A stretch of DNA of 64,000 bases from positions 7,556,001 through 7,620,000 of the forward strand of contig NZ_CP036275.1 in NCBI RefSeq assembly GCF_007747795.1, given 5' to 3'. Numbering within the stretch: position 1 is the stretch's first letter; each line of letters opens with the position of its first letter. The notes below the pieces were generated by a model. The model saw nothing but the letters and a program-made list of their open reading frames with translations, was not told where the DNA came from and did not search any database. This document shows, in pieces, positions 1 to 7,223 of this stretch. A program made the translations under genes and the position numbers. This DNA comes from Maioricimonas rarisocia. Its GTDB lineage: Bacteria > Planctomycetota > Planctomycetia > Planctomycetales > Planctomycetaceae.

Positions 1-1
1 C

Positions 2-178
2 AGCTGCACGATCTATCCGGTGCGTCCGGTCCAGTGCCGTACCTGGCCCTTCTGGAACTCGAACCTCTCCAGCCCCGAAGCCTGGCAGGAAGTCGGACGG
101 ACCTGCCCGGGTGTCGGAAAAGGGGACTTCGTAAGTCTCGACGAGATCACCGAGCGGGCCCGACAGATCGACATCTGA
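2..178 (+). CDS. YkgJ-family cysteine-cluster protein, C-terminal fragment
   Basis: Reading frame open from the left edge, so only the last 58 residues are present. The fragment has Cys-Thr-Ile-Tyr followed by Arg-Pro-Val-Gln-Cys-Arg-Thr-Trp-Pro-Phe-Trp, then a third Cys about 30 residues on. This is the C-terminal half of the Cys-rich cluster of YkgJ/UPF0153 proteins, which are thought to bind zinc or an iron-sulfur cluster; their cellular role is unsettled. The N-terminal half and start codon lie outside the window. The frame ends at a TGA about 480 bp before the next gene, so it is probably not co-transcribed with it. Confidence 0.7.
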   Translation, partial: SCTIYPVRPVQCRTWPFWNSNLSSPEAWQEVGRTCPGVGKGDFVSLDEITERARQIDI

Positions 179-551
179 TTCCGCGACCGAATATCCCCCG
201 TTGGCCGATGTGCTTAGGGGGGAAAGGTGTCGCGGAAGTCCTTTCGCATCTGCGAGAAGAAACGGTGGCAGAACCTGCGAAAACTTTGACGGTTTTGCTG
301 AAGGGGCCGCCCACGGCAGGCCGATACCGTTTTCAGTGACACGTCGGCGTGTGCGCCGGCGGCCCTCACACAAGCGCACAAACAATATACAGGAAACGAC
401 TTACACCTACCCGCCTGCATCGCACTCAGGCGAAGCCGCCCCCCTGCCGAGTGGACGCGTCCCGCGGCCATTCGGGGCCGCCCGCTGCCGGATTCCACCG
501 CAATCCGGGGCCGTCCGGCATCGGGGACCTTGTAGAGTCCGTCGAAACGAC
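179..551. other. Intergenic region, no gene seen
   Basis: About 370 bp between the YkgJ-type gene and the promoter of the HU gene. Short open frames exist on both strands, but their products are compositionally random (Arg/Pro/Ala-rich) and no ribosome-binding site precedes them. No RNA gene or clear repeat was recognised. Confidence 0.5.
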
Positions 552-581
552 TTGACAGTAAGTCACTGACGGAACTACACT
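552..581 (+). promoter_or_regulatory. Predicted sigma70-type promoter of the HU/IHF gene
   Basis: A perfect -35 hexamer TTGACA (552-557) is followed after 18 bp by TACACT (576-581), four of six matches to TATAAT. Transcription would start near 588, giving a leader of about 75 nt before the HU start codon. It is the only strong -35 match in this spacer. No experimental support. Confidence 0.45.
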
Positions 582-662
582 TGTGGCCGGTAATGGGCGT
601 GGGACACGTCCATTCGTCAGCGATGCCGATCCTCGTGTTGAGGCATGCGGGAGACTCGAGTC

Positions 663-1139
663 GTGACTAAAAAAGAAATCGTCAAGGCGATCTCCGAGAG
701 TTGCGGTCTGACCCAGTTGAAGACCAAGGAGATTGTCCAGAAGACCTTCGAGGCGATCATCGATACGTTGGTGGAAGACCCTCGTCACCGGATTGAGCTG
801 CGCAACTTCGGCGTGTTCGAAGTGAAGAAGCGTGCGGCTCGTAAGGCGCGCAACCCGCGCACCGGTGAACGTGTCGATGTCGCGGAAAAGTACGTCGTAA
901 CGTTCAAGCCAGGTAAGGAGATGGAAGAACGGGTGCTGCAGCTCGAGCAGCAGGAACTGAACCAGCCGCCGCAGCCGACGAATGTCGAGTCGTCAACACC
1001 CGCTGCACCGGCCCAGCCTGTCACGCCCCAGCCGACCGCACCTCCCGTCATCCCGCCGCATCCCTCACAGCTGGGAACACCCGGTGGGCAGACGCAACCC
1101 GTTTCCAATCCTGTCAGCTCCACCGAACACTCCAACTGA
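663..1139 (+). CDS. HU/IHF-family DNA-binding protein with Pro-rich C-terminal tail
   Basis: The first ~95 residues are a full bacterial HU/IHF fold (TKKEIV at the N-terminus, then the DNA-binding beta-arm with RNPRTGE and the following VTFKPGKEM). It bends DNA and organises the nucleoid, usually as a dimer. After the core comes about 60 residues rich in Pro, Gln, Thr and Ala that HU does not normally have. A GTG start at 663 is preferred because GGGAG (649-653) lies 9 bases upstream and it gives the usual M-TKKE start; an ATG at 645 is in frame but has the Shine-Dalgarno inside the coding region. Monocistronic, with its own promoter. Confidence 0.9.
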   Translation: MTKKEIVKAISESCGLTQLKTKEIVQKTFEAIIDTLVEDPRHRIELRNFGVFEVKKRAARKARNPRTGERVDVAEKYVVTFKPGKEMEERVLQLEQQELNQPPQPTNVESSTPAAPAQPVTPQPTAPPVIPPHPSQLGTPGGQTQPVSNPVSSTEHSN

Positions 1140-1216
1140 ACTGTCTCGGCAGCTCCGGTCGATATCCGTCCCGCAACGGTGTCGGCTCTTTCCTGATTCG
1201 ACCCTTCCCCGGCGAG

Positions 1217-1234
1217 ATCACTTCCTTAAGTGAT
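1217..1234 (+). terminator. Hairpin downstream of the HU gene, weak terminator candidate
   Basis: Perfect 7-bp inverted repeat ATCACTT / AAGTGAT around a 4-base loop, 78 bp after the HU stop codon. There is no T-run after it, so it is not a classical intrinsic terminator. It may be a 3' stabilising hairpin or the operator of an unseen promoter. Confidence 0.3.
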
Positions 1235-1388
1235 TCCCCAATCGCCATTTGAATTCAGCAACCCAACTCATGCCACGTGTCGACTGGTCGTCCGTAAGGA
1301 CGCCCGGTCGTCCCGGCACGTGTCCGTCCGCGGGCCGCGCCGTTAAACCAGGAACCGATGCGGCAGGTCGGCATCAGGGAGGATCCCA

Positions 1389-1607
1389 ATGCGCAAGCTC
1401 GTTCTGTTCACCGTTCTTGCTGTGACGACGTCCGTCAGCACGGGATGTATTGTCCCGATCTGGAGTTCGTCGCCGGACATCCGGGCGCGGCAACTGATCT
1501 ACACGTCCGAGAACTACCGGCACATTCTCAACATCTGGGACCGGATCTGGTTCCTGGACATGCCCGACCACAGCACGCCTTACCGGACACACGGCGGCGT
1601 GATCTGA
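1389..1607 (+). CDS. Small putative lipoprotein, 72 aa
   Basis: The N-terminus has two basic residues, a hydrophobic stretch and a lipobox Val-Ser-Thr-Gly-Cys (Cys at residue 20), the signature of a signal-peptidase II substrate. The mature part is only about 52 residues, rich in Trp, Tyr and Asp, and matches no family I recognise. A good Shine-Dalgarno (GGGAGG, 1378-1383) precedes the ATG, which supports a real gene. Two other frames overlap it but have no ribosome-binding site. Probably an envelope-anchored protein of unknown role. Confidence 0.6.
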   Translation: MRKLVLFTVLAVTTSVSTGCIVPIWSSSPDIRARQLIYTSENYRHILNIWDRIWFLDMPDHSTPYRTHGGVI

Positions 1608-1788
1608 ATCGGCTGCCTGACTCAGTCAGGCCGGAGCGGGCCGTCCGTTGCCCCGCTCCGCCGGGACGGATAGCATGCGCCCGTTTTCCGGGTGCAGGTT
1701 GGCCGCGACGCGTGCCGCCGGATGGCACGCGCCGATGTGGTTGCGAGCGTTCGACCTGCGTCGCGCTTCCAGCTGCATACGGCTCCGC

Positions 1789-2700
1789 ATGGTCGATCTG
1801 TCCGTCTCACTCAATCGCCTGACGCTCCGTAACCCGATCCTGGTCGCGTCCGGAACCTTCGGGTACGCGCGCGAAATGGAGGCGTACGTCGACTTCGCGC
1901 GGCTGGGCGGCGTGATCCCCAAGACGGTCACCCCGCTCCCGCGGATCGGCAACCCGCCACCCCGAACGGTCGAAACGGCCTCGGGGATGCTCAACTCGAT
2001 CGGCCTGGACAACGACGGTCTCGATACGTTCATCGAGAAGCATCTGCCCTACCTGCTGGGGCTCGATACCGCCGTCATCGTGAACATCGCCGGCCGCAGT
2101 GTCGACGACTTCTCCACCATGGCGGCCCGCGTCGGAGAACACCCCGGCGTCGCGGCCCTCGAGCTGAACATCTCCTGCCCCAACGTCAGCGGCGGCGTGG
2201 ACTTCGGCACCAATCCCGAACTGGCGCGCGACGTGGTGCGGGCAGTCCGGAACGCCTGCGACCTGCCGGTGATCGCCAAGCTCACGCCGAACGTCACCAG
2301 CATCATCCCGATTGCAGCCGCGGCTGCCGATGGTGGCGCCGACGCGGTTTCGCTGGTGAACACCTTCCAGGGAATGGCCATCGACTGGCGGCGGCGACGC
2401 CCCATCCTCGGAAATGTCCTCGGTGGGCTGAGTGGGCCGGCCATCAAGCCGCTCGCGCTGCGGTGCGTCTTCCAGGTTGCCCGCAACGTCGACATCCCGA
2501 TCATCGGGATCGGCGGAATTCAGTCCCTCGACGACGTGATGGAGTTCCTCGTCGCCGGCGCGTCGGCCGTTCAAATCGGGACGGCGAACTTCTACAATCC
2601 TGGCATCTCCGGTCGTCTCGTTGACGAACTCGAACAGGTGCTCGCCACCGAGGGGCTTTCGAACGTCCGCGAGATCGTCGGCTCCCTGCAGACACCCTGA
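1789..2700 (+). CDS. pyrD: Dihydroorotate dehydrogenase, class 1B (PyrD catalytic subunit)
   Basis: Oxidises dihydroorotate to orotate in pyrimidine synthesis. The 303-residue length fits the cytosolic class 1 enzyme. Visible are the N-terminal [12 protein letters not shown] block, the substrate-binding NSIGLDN loop, the base cysteine at residue 130 in LNISCPNV (class 1B enzymes use Cys, class 2 uses Ser) and the FMN phosphate site near [10 protein letters not shown]. The ATG at 1789 was chosen because the family homology starts there; upstream in-frame codons encode no recognisable sequence. The usual PyrK electron-transfer partner is not adjacent. Followed by trpS on the same strand after 95 bp. 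Confidence 0.93.
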   Translation: MVDLSVSLNRLTLRNPILVASGTFGYAREMEAYVDFARLGGVIPKTVTPLPRIGNPPPRTVETASGMLNSIGLDNDGLDTFIEKHLPYLLGLDTAVIVNIAGRSVDDFSTMAARVGEHPGVAALELNISCPNVSGGVDFGTNPELARDVVRAVRNACDLPVIAKLTPNVTSIIPIAAAAADGGADAVSLVNTFQGMAIDWRRRRPILGNVLGGLSGPAIKPLALRCVFQVARNVDIPIIGIGGIQSLDDVMEFLVAGASAVQIGTANFYNPGISGRLVDELEQVLATEGLSNVREIVGSLQTP

Positions 2701-2795
2701 ACGGCCGCTCCGTCGCGGCCACCGCGGGGTCCGAGACCGCCCCTCCACACGAGTGCGGTCGCTTCCACGAATTCTATCCGGCCGATTCACCTTCC

Positions 2796-3773
2796 ATGCG
2801 CGTCCTCTCCGGTATCCAGCCCACGGGTCGTTTCCACTGGGGCAATTACTTCGGTGCGATCCAGCAATACATCGCCCTGCAGGACAACGACCAGGCGTTC
2901 TACTTCATCGCCGACCTGCACGCCCTGACCACCGTCCGGGAGGCAGACACGCTGCGTGGCTTCACCCGGGATGCGGCAATCGACCTGCTGGCTCTGGGGC
3001 TCGATCCTGAGCGGGCGACACTGTTCCGGCAGTCGGACATCCCGGAGGTGACCGAGCTGACGTGGCTGCTGATGACCGTGACGCAGATGAGCCTGCTCGA
3101 AAAGTGTCACGCGTACAAGGACAAGATCGCCAAGGGACTCGCCGCCGACGCCGGCCTGTTTACGTACCCGGTGCTGATGGCCGCCGACATCCTGAATTAC
3201 GACAGCGACGTCGTACCGGTCGGACAGGATCAGGTGCAGCACATCGAGGTGACTCGCGACCTGGCACAGCGGTTCAACCACATCTACGACACCGAAGTCT
3301 TCGTGCTGCCGAAGGCACAGGTGCTCGAGTCGTCCGCGAAGGTTCCCGGGACGGACGGCGAGAAGATGTCCAAGAGCTACGACAACACGATCGAGGTCTT
3401 CGAGGCGACCAAGAAGCAGCGCAAGAAGATCATGTCGATCAAGACCGACTCGACGCCGGTCGAAGACCCCAAGGATCCCGAGAGCTGTGCCGTGTTCACC
3501 CTGTTCAAGCTCTTCAGCACCGAAGAGGAACAGGCGGAACTGGCCGGGCGCTACCGGGCCGGCGGCATGGGGTACGGCGAGGCGAAGAAGCTGCTGAACG
3601 AACACGCACTGAACTACTTCGCCGAGGCGCGGGAGCGACGGGCCGACCTGGAGGCCCATCCGGATCGGGTCGAAGACATCCTTCAAACCGGAGCCGAGCA
3701 GGCCCGCAGGAAGGCAGCCGAGGTCCTCGATCGGGCCCGCACGGCTTGCGGTCTGAAGTCCCGCAGTCACTGA
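2796..3773 (+). CDS. trpS: Tryptophanyl-tRNA synthetase
   Basis: Charges tRNA-Trp in the cytosol. The 325-residue class I synthetase shows the HIGH-type signature as GRFHWGNY (residues 11-18) after the usual SGIQPTG start, the tryptophan pocket region around DLHALT, and a perfect KMSKS loop at 190-194. Length is normal for bacterial TrpS. The start is fixed because the family begins at [11 protein letters not shown]. The stop lies 7 bp before the next gene, so the two may be co-transcribed. Confidence 0.97.
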   Translation: MRVLSGIQPTGRFHWGNYFGAIQQYIALQDNDQAFYFIADLHALTTVREADTLRGFTRDAAIDLLALGLDPERATLFRQSDIPEVTELTWLLMTVTQMSLLEKCHAYKDKIAKGLAADAGLFTYPVLMAADILNYDSDVVPVGQDQVQHIEVTRDLAQRFNHIYDTEVFVLPKAQVLESSAKVPGTDGEKMSKSYDNTIEVFEATKKQRKKIMSIKTDSTPVEDPKDPESCAVFTLFKLFSTEEEQAELAGRYRAGGMGYGEAKKLLNEHALNYFAEARERRADLEAHPDRVEDILQTGAEQARRKAAEVLDRARTACGLKSRSH

Positions 3774-3780
3774 CCTCCTG

Positions 3781-4443
3781 ATGACGCGGCAACCGGTGCG
3801 ACCTGCCGCCGAAAGCAACCGGCCTGTGAGTGACGCGACGCCCCCCATCGAGACCTCGAAGACTGCCGAGGCCCCTGCTGCGGAGAATGACCGGCAGCAG
3901 ACCGCACGGGCGATCAGCCTGTGGCTGCTGCTGGGGAGCATCGGCGTCTTCGTGCTGTCGGTCGCGGCCGGCTTTGCCCCCGCCCCGATTAAACGACTGC
4001 TGCTGTTCTATCTCGCTTTCGGTCTCATCGCCGGTGGCGGCCTGGGCCGACTGGCTCAGGAGGTGGGTGCCCGCCATTCGATGCTGATTGTCCTGCTGGG
4101 CAACCTGCTGCTGCTCGCGGGCGGCATGAACGTGGCCCGCGTCTCGTACGACCGGATTCATGCAGACGTCCAGGAACGGGTCCGGCAGAATCCCGACAAC
4201 ATGCTGGGGCTGAAGCTGCTCGAACAGACCGCCGGCGACGATCCCGAGATGCAGGCCCGTGTTCGTGCGGAACAGGCCCGCCTCAACCCCCGGTTCCGCG
4301 ACTACCTGCGACACCGGGTTTCCCCCCTGGGCAAGTGGGAACGTCCCTGGCCGTTGGTGTTCTGGATCGTCGAACTGGCTCTGTCCCTTGCAGTCGGGAC
4401 GTGGGGAATGCTACGCACAATGCAGCGGCCGACGTCGTCGTAG
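3781..4443 (+). CDS. Hypothetical integral membrane protein, 220 aa
   Basis: Not recognised by family. A hydrophilic N-terminus of about 45 residues is followed by three closely spaced hydrophobic segments (about 45-66, 72-92 and 98-118), a charged loop of about 65 residues with Asp, Glu and Arg, and a fourth hydrophobic segment near the C-terminus. The loop would lie on one side of the membrane. The gene begins 7 bp after trpS and is followed 77 bp later by acpS, so a trpS-x-acpS transcription unit is possible. The start codon lacks an obvious Shine-Dalgarno; an internal GTG at 3826 is the alternative. Confidence 0.6.
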   Translation: MTRQPVRPAAESNRPVSDATPPIETSKTAEAPAAENDRQQTARAISLWLLLGSIGVFVLSVAAGFAPAPIKRLLLFYLAFGLIAGGGLGRLAQEVGARHSMLIVLLGNLLLLAGGMNVARVSYDRIHADVQERVRQNPDNMLGLKLLEQTAGDDPEMQARVRAEQARLNPRFRDYLRHRVSPLGKWERPWPLVFWIVELALSLAVGTWGMLRTMQRPTSS

Positions 4444-4520
4444 CGCCATCGCGAATCGACCGTCCGCCGCCTCCGGGGCCGTCGCGACCAACCGAACCTC
4501 TACCGTCTGGAAGTCTGACC

Positions 4521-4919
4521 ATGATCGTCGGCCTTGGCACCGATATCATTGAAATCCTGCGCATCGGCGAGATGATCGAGCGGCACGGCGAACTGTTCCT
4601 GCAGCGCGTCTACACCGAGCAGGAAATCCGCTACTGCCAGCGGCGCAAGGAAGCGATCCAGCACTACGCCGGCCGCTGGGCCGCCAAGGAAGCGGTGATG
4701 AAGACGCTCGGCACCGGCTTCATCAAGGGAATCCGCTGGAAGGACATCGAGGTGGTCTCCAAACGAAGCGGAGCCCCCATCATCCAGCTGGCCGGTGGTG
4801 CTCTCGAGAAGTCGAAGTCGCTCGGCATCGACCAGGTTCTGATCACGATTTCTCACTGTCGCACATACGCGACTGCAACGGCGATCGCAGTCCAGGCGGC
4901 GGCACGCCTGCCGGAGTAG
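4521..4919 (+). CDS. acpS: Holo-[acyl-carrier-protein] synthase
   Basis: Transfers 4'-phosphopantetheine from CoA to acyl carrier protein, activating it for fatty-acid synthesis. The 132-residue protein carries both Mg-binding motifs of the AcpS family: GTDIIE with Asp8 and RWAAKEAVMK with Glu57, followed by LGTGF. The C-terminal SHCRTYATATAIA segment replaces the usual SHdrdYAvA region. The ATG at 4521 starts exactly at the family N-terminus MIVGLGTD. It is the last gene before a long repeat array. Confidence 0.93.
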   Translation: MIVGLGTDIIEILRIGEMIERHGELFLQRVYTEQEIRYCQRRKEAIQHYAGRWAAKEAVMKTLGTGFIKGIRWKDIEVVSKRSGAPIIQLAGGALEKSKSLGIDQVLITISHCRTYATATAIAVQAAARLPE

Positions 4920-5192
4920 GTGGTGAGACTCGAGGCGTGAGCCCTGAGGGCATGCCTGCCCCACCTGGTCGATACCAGCACGAAGCGCAAGCGAGTGCAT
5001 TGGCGAAGCCAGTGGCACACAACCGGTGACTGGTGGTGTTCGCGCAGCACGTAGGCTGGGACTGGTCCCAGCACCCACCACGAGTGGTGTCCGCCAGCTC
5101 CGTTCTGTGCACGCCCCGGCCGGCAACAGCCGGCCCTACAGCTCGCACAGCCACGGATGAGAACGCCTGGACCGTGAACGAGCGGTGCACAA

Positions 5193-5212
5193 GGCAGACA
5201 GGAATGTCTGCC
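5193..5212. repeat. GGAA-loop hairpin repeat, GACA/TGTC version
   Basis: Perfect 8-bp stem GGCAGACA / TGTCTGCC around the loop GGAA. Followed, as in most copies, by CCCACC. The same hairpin is at 33838-33857, with a one-base variant at 8935-8954. Confidence 0.85.
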
Positions 5213-5395
5213 CCACCTGGCTGATACCAGAGTGAGCCCCTTTCAGCCGGTAGCTGGTGGTCGTCGTGCAGCGACGCCCCCAGCTTCGAGTCTTGAGGGA
5301 AGGCGCGTCATCACCCCGGGTGGCCGTGGCTGGAGTGAGCAACGCGAACGAAGCCACGGAAGAGCCTGCATGGACCGTAAACGAGCGGTGTACGA

Positions 5396-5415
5396 GGCAG
5401 GCAGGAATGCCTGCC
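5396..5415. repeat. GGAA-loop hairpin repeat, GGCA/TGCC version
   Basis: Perfect 8-bp stem GGCAGGCA / TGCCTGCC around GGAA. Relative to 5193-5212 one base pair has changed on both arms (A-T to G-C), so pairing is kept. The same version is at 51407-51426; mixed versions are at 9159-9178, 49471-49490 and 50824-50843. Confidence 0.85.
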
Positions 5416-5461
5416 CCACCTGGCCGATAACAGGGTGAGCGTCTTCTTGCGGGTGGCTTCT

Positions 5462-5476
5462 ATGAACGCCCGTTGC
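5462..5476 (+). repeat. Subterminal inverted repeat at the IS right end
   Basis: ATGAACGCCCGTTGC, pairing as an inverted repeat with 6859-6873 (13 of 15). It lies 3 bp inside the end that is downstream of the transposase. Subterminal, not terminal, repeats are the mark of the IS1111 group within IS110. Confidence 0.88.
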
Positions 5477-5499
5477 GAGTCAAGTGTCGTCTACTGCAT

Positions 5500-5526
5500 G
5501 GTTCGAACTTTCCGGAAATCCGAACC
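5500..5526 (-). other. Hairpin near the IS right end, possible 3' end of the guide RNA
   Basis: Inverted repeat GGTTCG / CGAACC with an inner self-complementary TTTCCGGAAA, giving a 27-base hairpin between the donor loop and the subterminal repeat. It could stabilise the 3' end of the transposase/guide transcript. No T-run follows. Confidence 0.4.
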
Positions 5527-5539
5527 GAACTGTGTGTCC

Positions 5540-5680
5540 CAGTCTTCTATCCGAGCATCCGGACGCGGTCCGTAGCCCATGTGGGGTTTTTCGAAAGAGA
5601 CCGACTGCCCCACCTGGCGACGAGCAGGCTCTCCGTCAGGAGAGACGATCCCAAGCCACCCTCGAGCTCGTCAGTCTCAC
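5540..5680 (-). ncRNA. Predicted bridge RNA (seekRNA) of the IS1111-type element
   Basis: Read on the minus strand, downstream of the transposase. Target loop: a 9-bp stem (5678-5670 with 5605-5597, one U-G pair) encloses GGGTGGCT (5661-5654), identical to the left target flank including the CT core. Next comes a 6-bp hairpin CTCTCC/GGAGAG (5644-5629), then TCGCCAG (5620-5614), complementary to the core plus right flank CTGGCGG with one wobble. Donor loop: CCCCACAT (5586-5579), partly like the element's left end CCCCATCT; a 5-bp hairpin (5572-5560); and ATAGAAG (5550-5544), complementary to the right-end junction CTTCTAT (5457-5463). The U-G pair would be A-C on the other strand, which favours minus-strand transcription. 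RNA ends are not known. In IS1111-type elements the guide RNA is reported from this end. Confidence 0.8.
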
Positions 5681-5763
5681 GGGCCACAGTTCGATTCAGC
5701 ATCTCCTCTCAAAGAATTCTGTCTGTTCGTCGCTCGTCCGCAGTATCCTCCGCGGAGTGCACG

Positions 5764-6798
5764 TCAGGGGCTGAGCAGTCGCTCCGGCTGCATGTGGTGA
5801 TACAGTCGACGCACCCAGCGGTTGGCGACCGCCGCCACAATCACGTTGTACTCCTTGCCCTGTTTCTTGAGACGGTGGGCAAATGCCTTCCAGTGAGGGT
5901 CAAAGTTGATCAGTCGGTGGGCCGCCTGAATGAGCACCTGCCGCAGGTGGTTGTTGCCCGCCTTGACCAGGCCGGCATCGGCCTGTCGTTTTCCGGACGA
6001 GGCGTTCCTGGGCGTGACTCCGCAGTAGCGGGCCAGCTGCTTGCCGGAGTTGAACCGTTCGAAGTGGGCAATCTCGGCCCGCATGGTGATCGCGGTGATC
6101 CAGCCGACGCCGTCCAGGGACAGCAGGCGGGCCACGACGGCGTCGCCCCTGGTCACCTTCTTGAGTTGGGCTTCGACGCGGCCGATCTTCTCCTTGATCC
6201 GTTCGAGTTCCTCGATGTGTTCATCGCGGACGAAGGTCGTGATTTCGTTCATCTCAGTGGCTTTCAGCCACGCCAACCAGGCCCGGGTCCAGGGATTGAT
6301 GTCTTTCGGGGCCTTCAGTCGCAGACCTCGCAAGAGGGCACGGATTCGCAGTTTGATTTCGGTCTGTCGTTTCACGTACTGGGTTCTCAGTCGCACGAGC
6401 GTCCGCAGATCCTGGATCTCCTGCGGTGCCAGCCAGACGCGGGGCAGATAGCCGATCCGGACCAGGTCCGCGAGGATGAATGCGTCCGCCTTATCGCTCT
6501 TGTCGGGGTTCTGCTTCATGCGATTGACGATCCCCGCATGTCCCAGTCGGACGGACCAACCGGCCCGTTCGATGAGTTCGTGTGCCAGGTGTGCTGCTCC
6601 GTTGCAGGCTTCGAGTGATGCCTCCACGGTGAACTGTTCGCAGCCGTCCGGAAGCGTGTGCTCGACCAGGGACGCGACGTCACACCAGTGGTTGTCCACA
6701 TCGCGGCTGGCGAGGACGTTGCCCTGGGAATCCATCACGCACACCCTCACAGAATCGTCGTGGTAGTCGAGTCCGACAAAACGTGCTACGGTCGACAT
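5764..6798 (-). CDS. IS110-family (IS1111-type) DEDD transposase
   Basis: RNA-guided recombinase that excises and inserts the element. The N-terminal RuvC-like domain has the four acidic residues of the DEDD tetrad: Asp11 (GLDYH), Glu59 (FTVEAS), Asp102 and Asp105 (DKSDKADA). A coiled-coil linker (about 190-215, rich in Glu/Lys/Arg) leads to the C-terminal Transposase_20 domain, with the helix-hairpin-helix-like [12 protein letters not shown] and the conserved Ser pair at 267-268 in NASSGK. The 344-residue length is normal for a full-length enzyme and there is no frameshift, so the element may be active. Start ATG at 6798 has AAGGAG (6814-6809) upstream, inside a predicted hairpin. Confidence 0.97.
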   Translation of the reverse strand: MSTVARFVGLDYHDDSVRVCVMDSQGNVLASRDVDNHWCDVASLVEHTLPDGCEQFTVEASLEACNGAAHLAHELIERAGWSVRLGHAGIVNRMKQNPDKSDKADAFILADLVRIGYLPRVWLAPQEIQDLRTLVRLRTQYVKRQTEIKLRIRALLRGLRLKAPKDINPWTRAWLAWLKATEMNEITTFVRDEHIEELERIKEKIGRVEAQLKKVTRGDAVVARLLSLDGVGWITAITMRAEIAHFERFNSGKQLARYCGVTPRNASSGKRQADAGLVKAGNNHLRQVLIQAAHRLINFDPHWKAFAHRLKKQGKEYNVIVAAVANRWVRRLYHHMQPERLLSP

Positions 6799-6867
6799 GC
6801 TCGTTGCTCCTTCGGGAGGATTTCGTGGTTTGACTCAATCGAAGTCTAACCGATACGAGCAACGAGC
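6799..6867 (-). promoter_or_regulatory. Long-range hairpin over the transposase ribosome-binding site
   Basis: Perfect 11-bp inverted repeat: GCTCGTTGCTC (6799-6809) pairs with GAGCAACGAGC (6857-6867), separated by 47 bases. In the transposase mRNA the second arm covers the 3' half of the AAGGAG Shine-Dalgarno and runs up to the start codon. Transcripts entering from outside would contain both arms and could hide the start. The outer arm overlaps the subterminal repeat at 6859-6873, so the repeat may have two uses. Confidence 0.55.
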
Positions 6868-6873
6868 TTTCAT
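6859..6873 (-). repeat. Subterminal inverted repeat at the IS left end
   Basis: GCAACGAGCTTTCAT, reverse complement of the 5462-5476 repeat with two mismatches. It is followed by CCCCAT and the CT core (6880-6881), where the target sequence resumes. Confidence 0.88.
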
Positions 6874-6881
6874 CCCCATCT

Positions 6882-7090
6882 GGCGGTCGTCGCGCAGCGA
6901 CGCCCCCAGCTTCGAGACTCGAGGCGTGAGCCCTGAGGGAATGACTGCGTCGCCTCCGGCGACAGCACCCTGCCTCGGGTGGCCCCGGTTCTCCGTACCG
7001 GGGTCGTGCAGCGACAAGAGGCTTTGGGCAATCGTCCAAACTAGCTCCCAACCTCCTGCCGACTGCGCCGGCACCGGTCTGAAGACCGTT
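6882..7090. repeat. Intergenic repeat array, right part (after the IS)
   Basis: Continuation of the array cut by the IS. It starts GGCGGTCGTCGCGCAGCGAC, contains the hairpin module GCGTCGCCTCCGGCGACAGC (about 6947-6967), a GACTCGAGGCGTGAGCCCTG piece also seen at 4926-4945, and a CTGCGCCGGCACCGGTCTGA piece shared with about 9294-9313. No gene seen; a sulfatase starts at 7224. Confidence 0.8.
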
Positions 7091-7223
7091 GTCACCCGCG
7101 GGACGATACTTCCCCACGCTTCGGTTTGGCTCACCGCGACTGGAAAGGTACGCTTTAAGTTTCCTGGGGGCTGGGCTCCGCACGGCCCTCTCTCTTCTGA
7201 CCGATCCTGACGGAGACGAACGG

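Larger units (their letters stand above)
4920..5458. repeat. Intergenic repeat array, left part (interrupted by an IS)
   Basis: About 540 bp without a gene, built from modules that recur in the window. A long module (4971-5266) begins TACCAGCACGAAGCGC and includes CTGGGACTGGTCCCAG and the hairpin GGCCGGC-aaca-GCCGGCC (about 5117-5134); it recurs at 8713-9005 and in part at 8996-9200. Two GGAA-loop hairpins are at 5193-5212 and 5396-5415. The array stops abruptly at 5458 and resumes at 6882 on the other side of the IS1111-type element. Confidence 0.85.
5459..6881 (-). mobile_element. IS110-family insertion sequence, IS1111 type, complete
   Basis: A 1423-bp element with one DEDD transposase gene (minus strand). 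Ends are set three ways. (1) The flanks GGGTGGCT (5451-5458) and GGCGGTCG (6882-6889) join to give a 19-bp sequence found intact at 50856-50874. (2) A CT dinucleotide is present at both junctions (5457-5458 and 6880-6881), the core expected of this family. (3) Subterminal inverted repeats (5462-5476 and 6859-6873, 13 of 15 matching) lie 3 bp and about 7 bp from the ends, the spacing described for the IS1111 group. The 300 bp downstream of the transposase hold a predicted bridge RNA. No target duplication beyond the core, as known for IS110 elements. Confidence 0.93.

Noticed and set aside
5540-5680. Plus-strand transcription of the predicted bridge RNA
   Set aside because: On the plus strand the outer stem has an A-C mismatch where the minus strand has U-G, and the core CT would lie at the wrong end of the guides.
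5473-6618. 381-codon open frame on the plus strand opposite the IS1111-type transposase
   Set aside because: It is the antisense shadow of a clear DEDD transposase; no ribosome-binding site, and its product is compositionally random.
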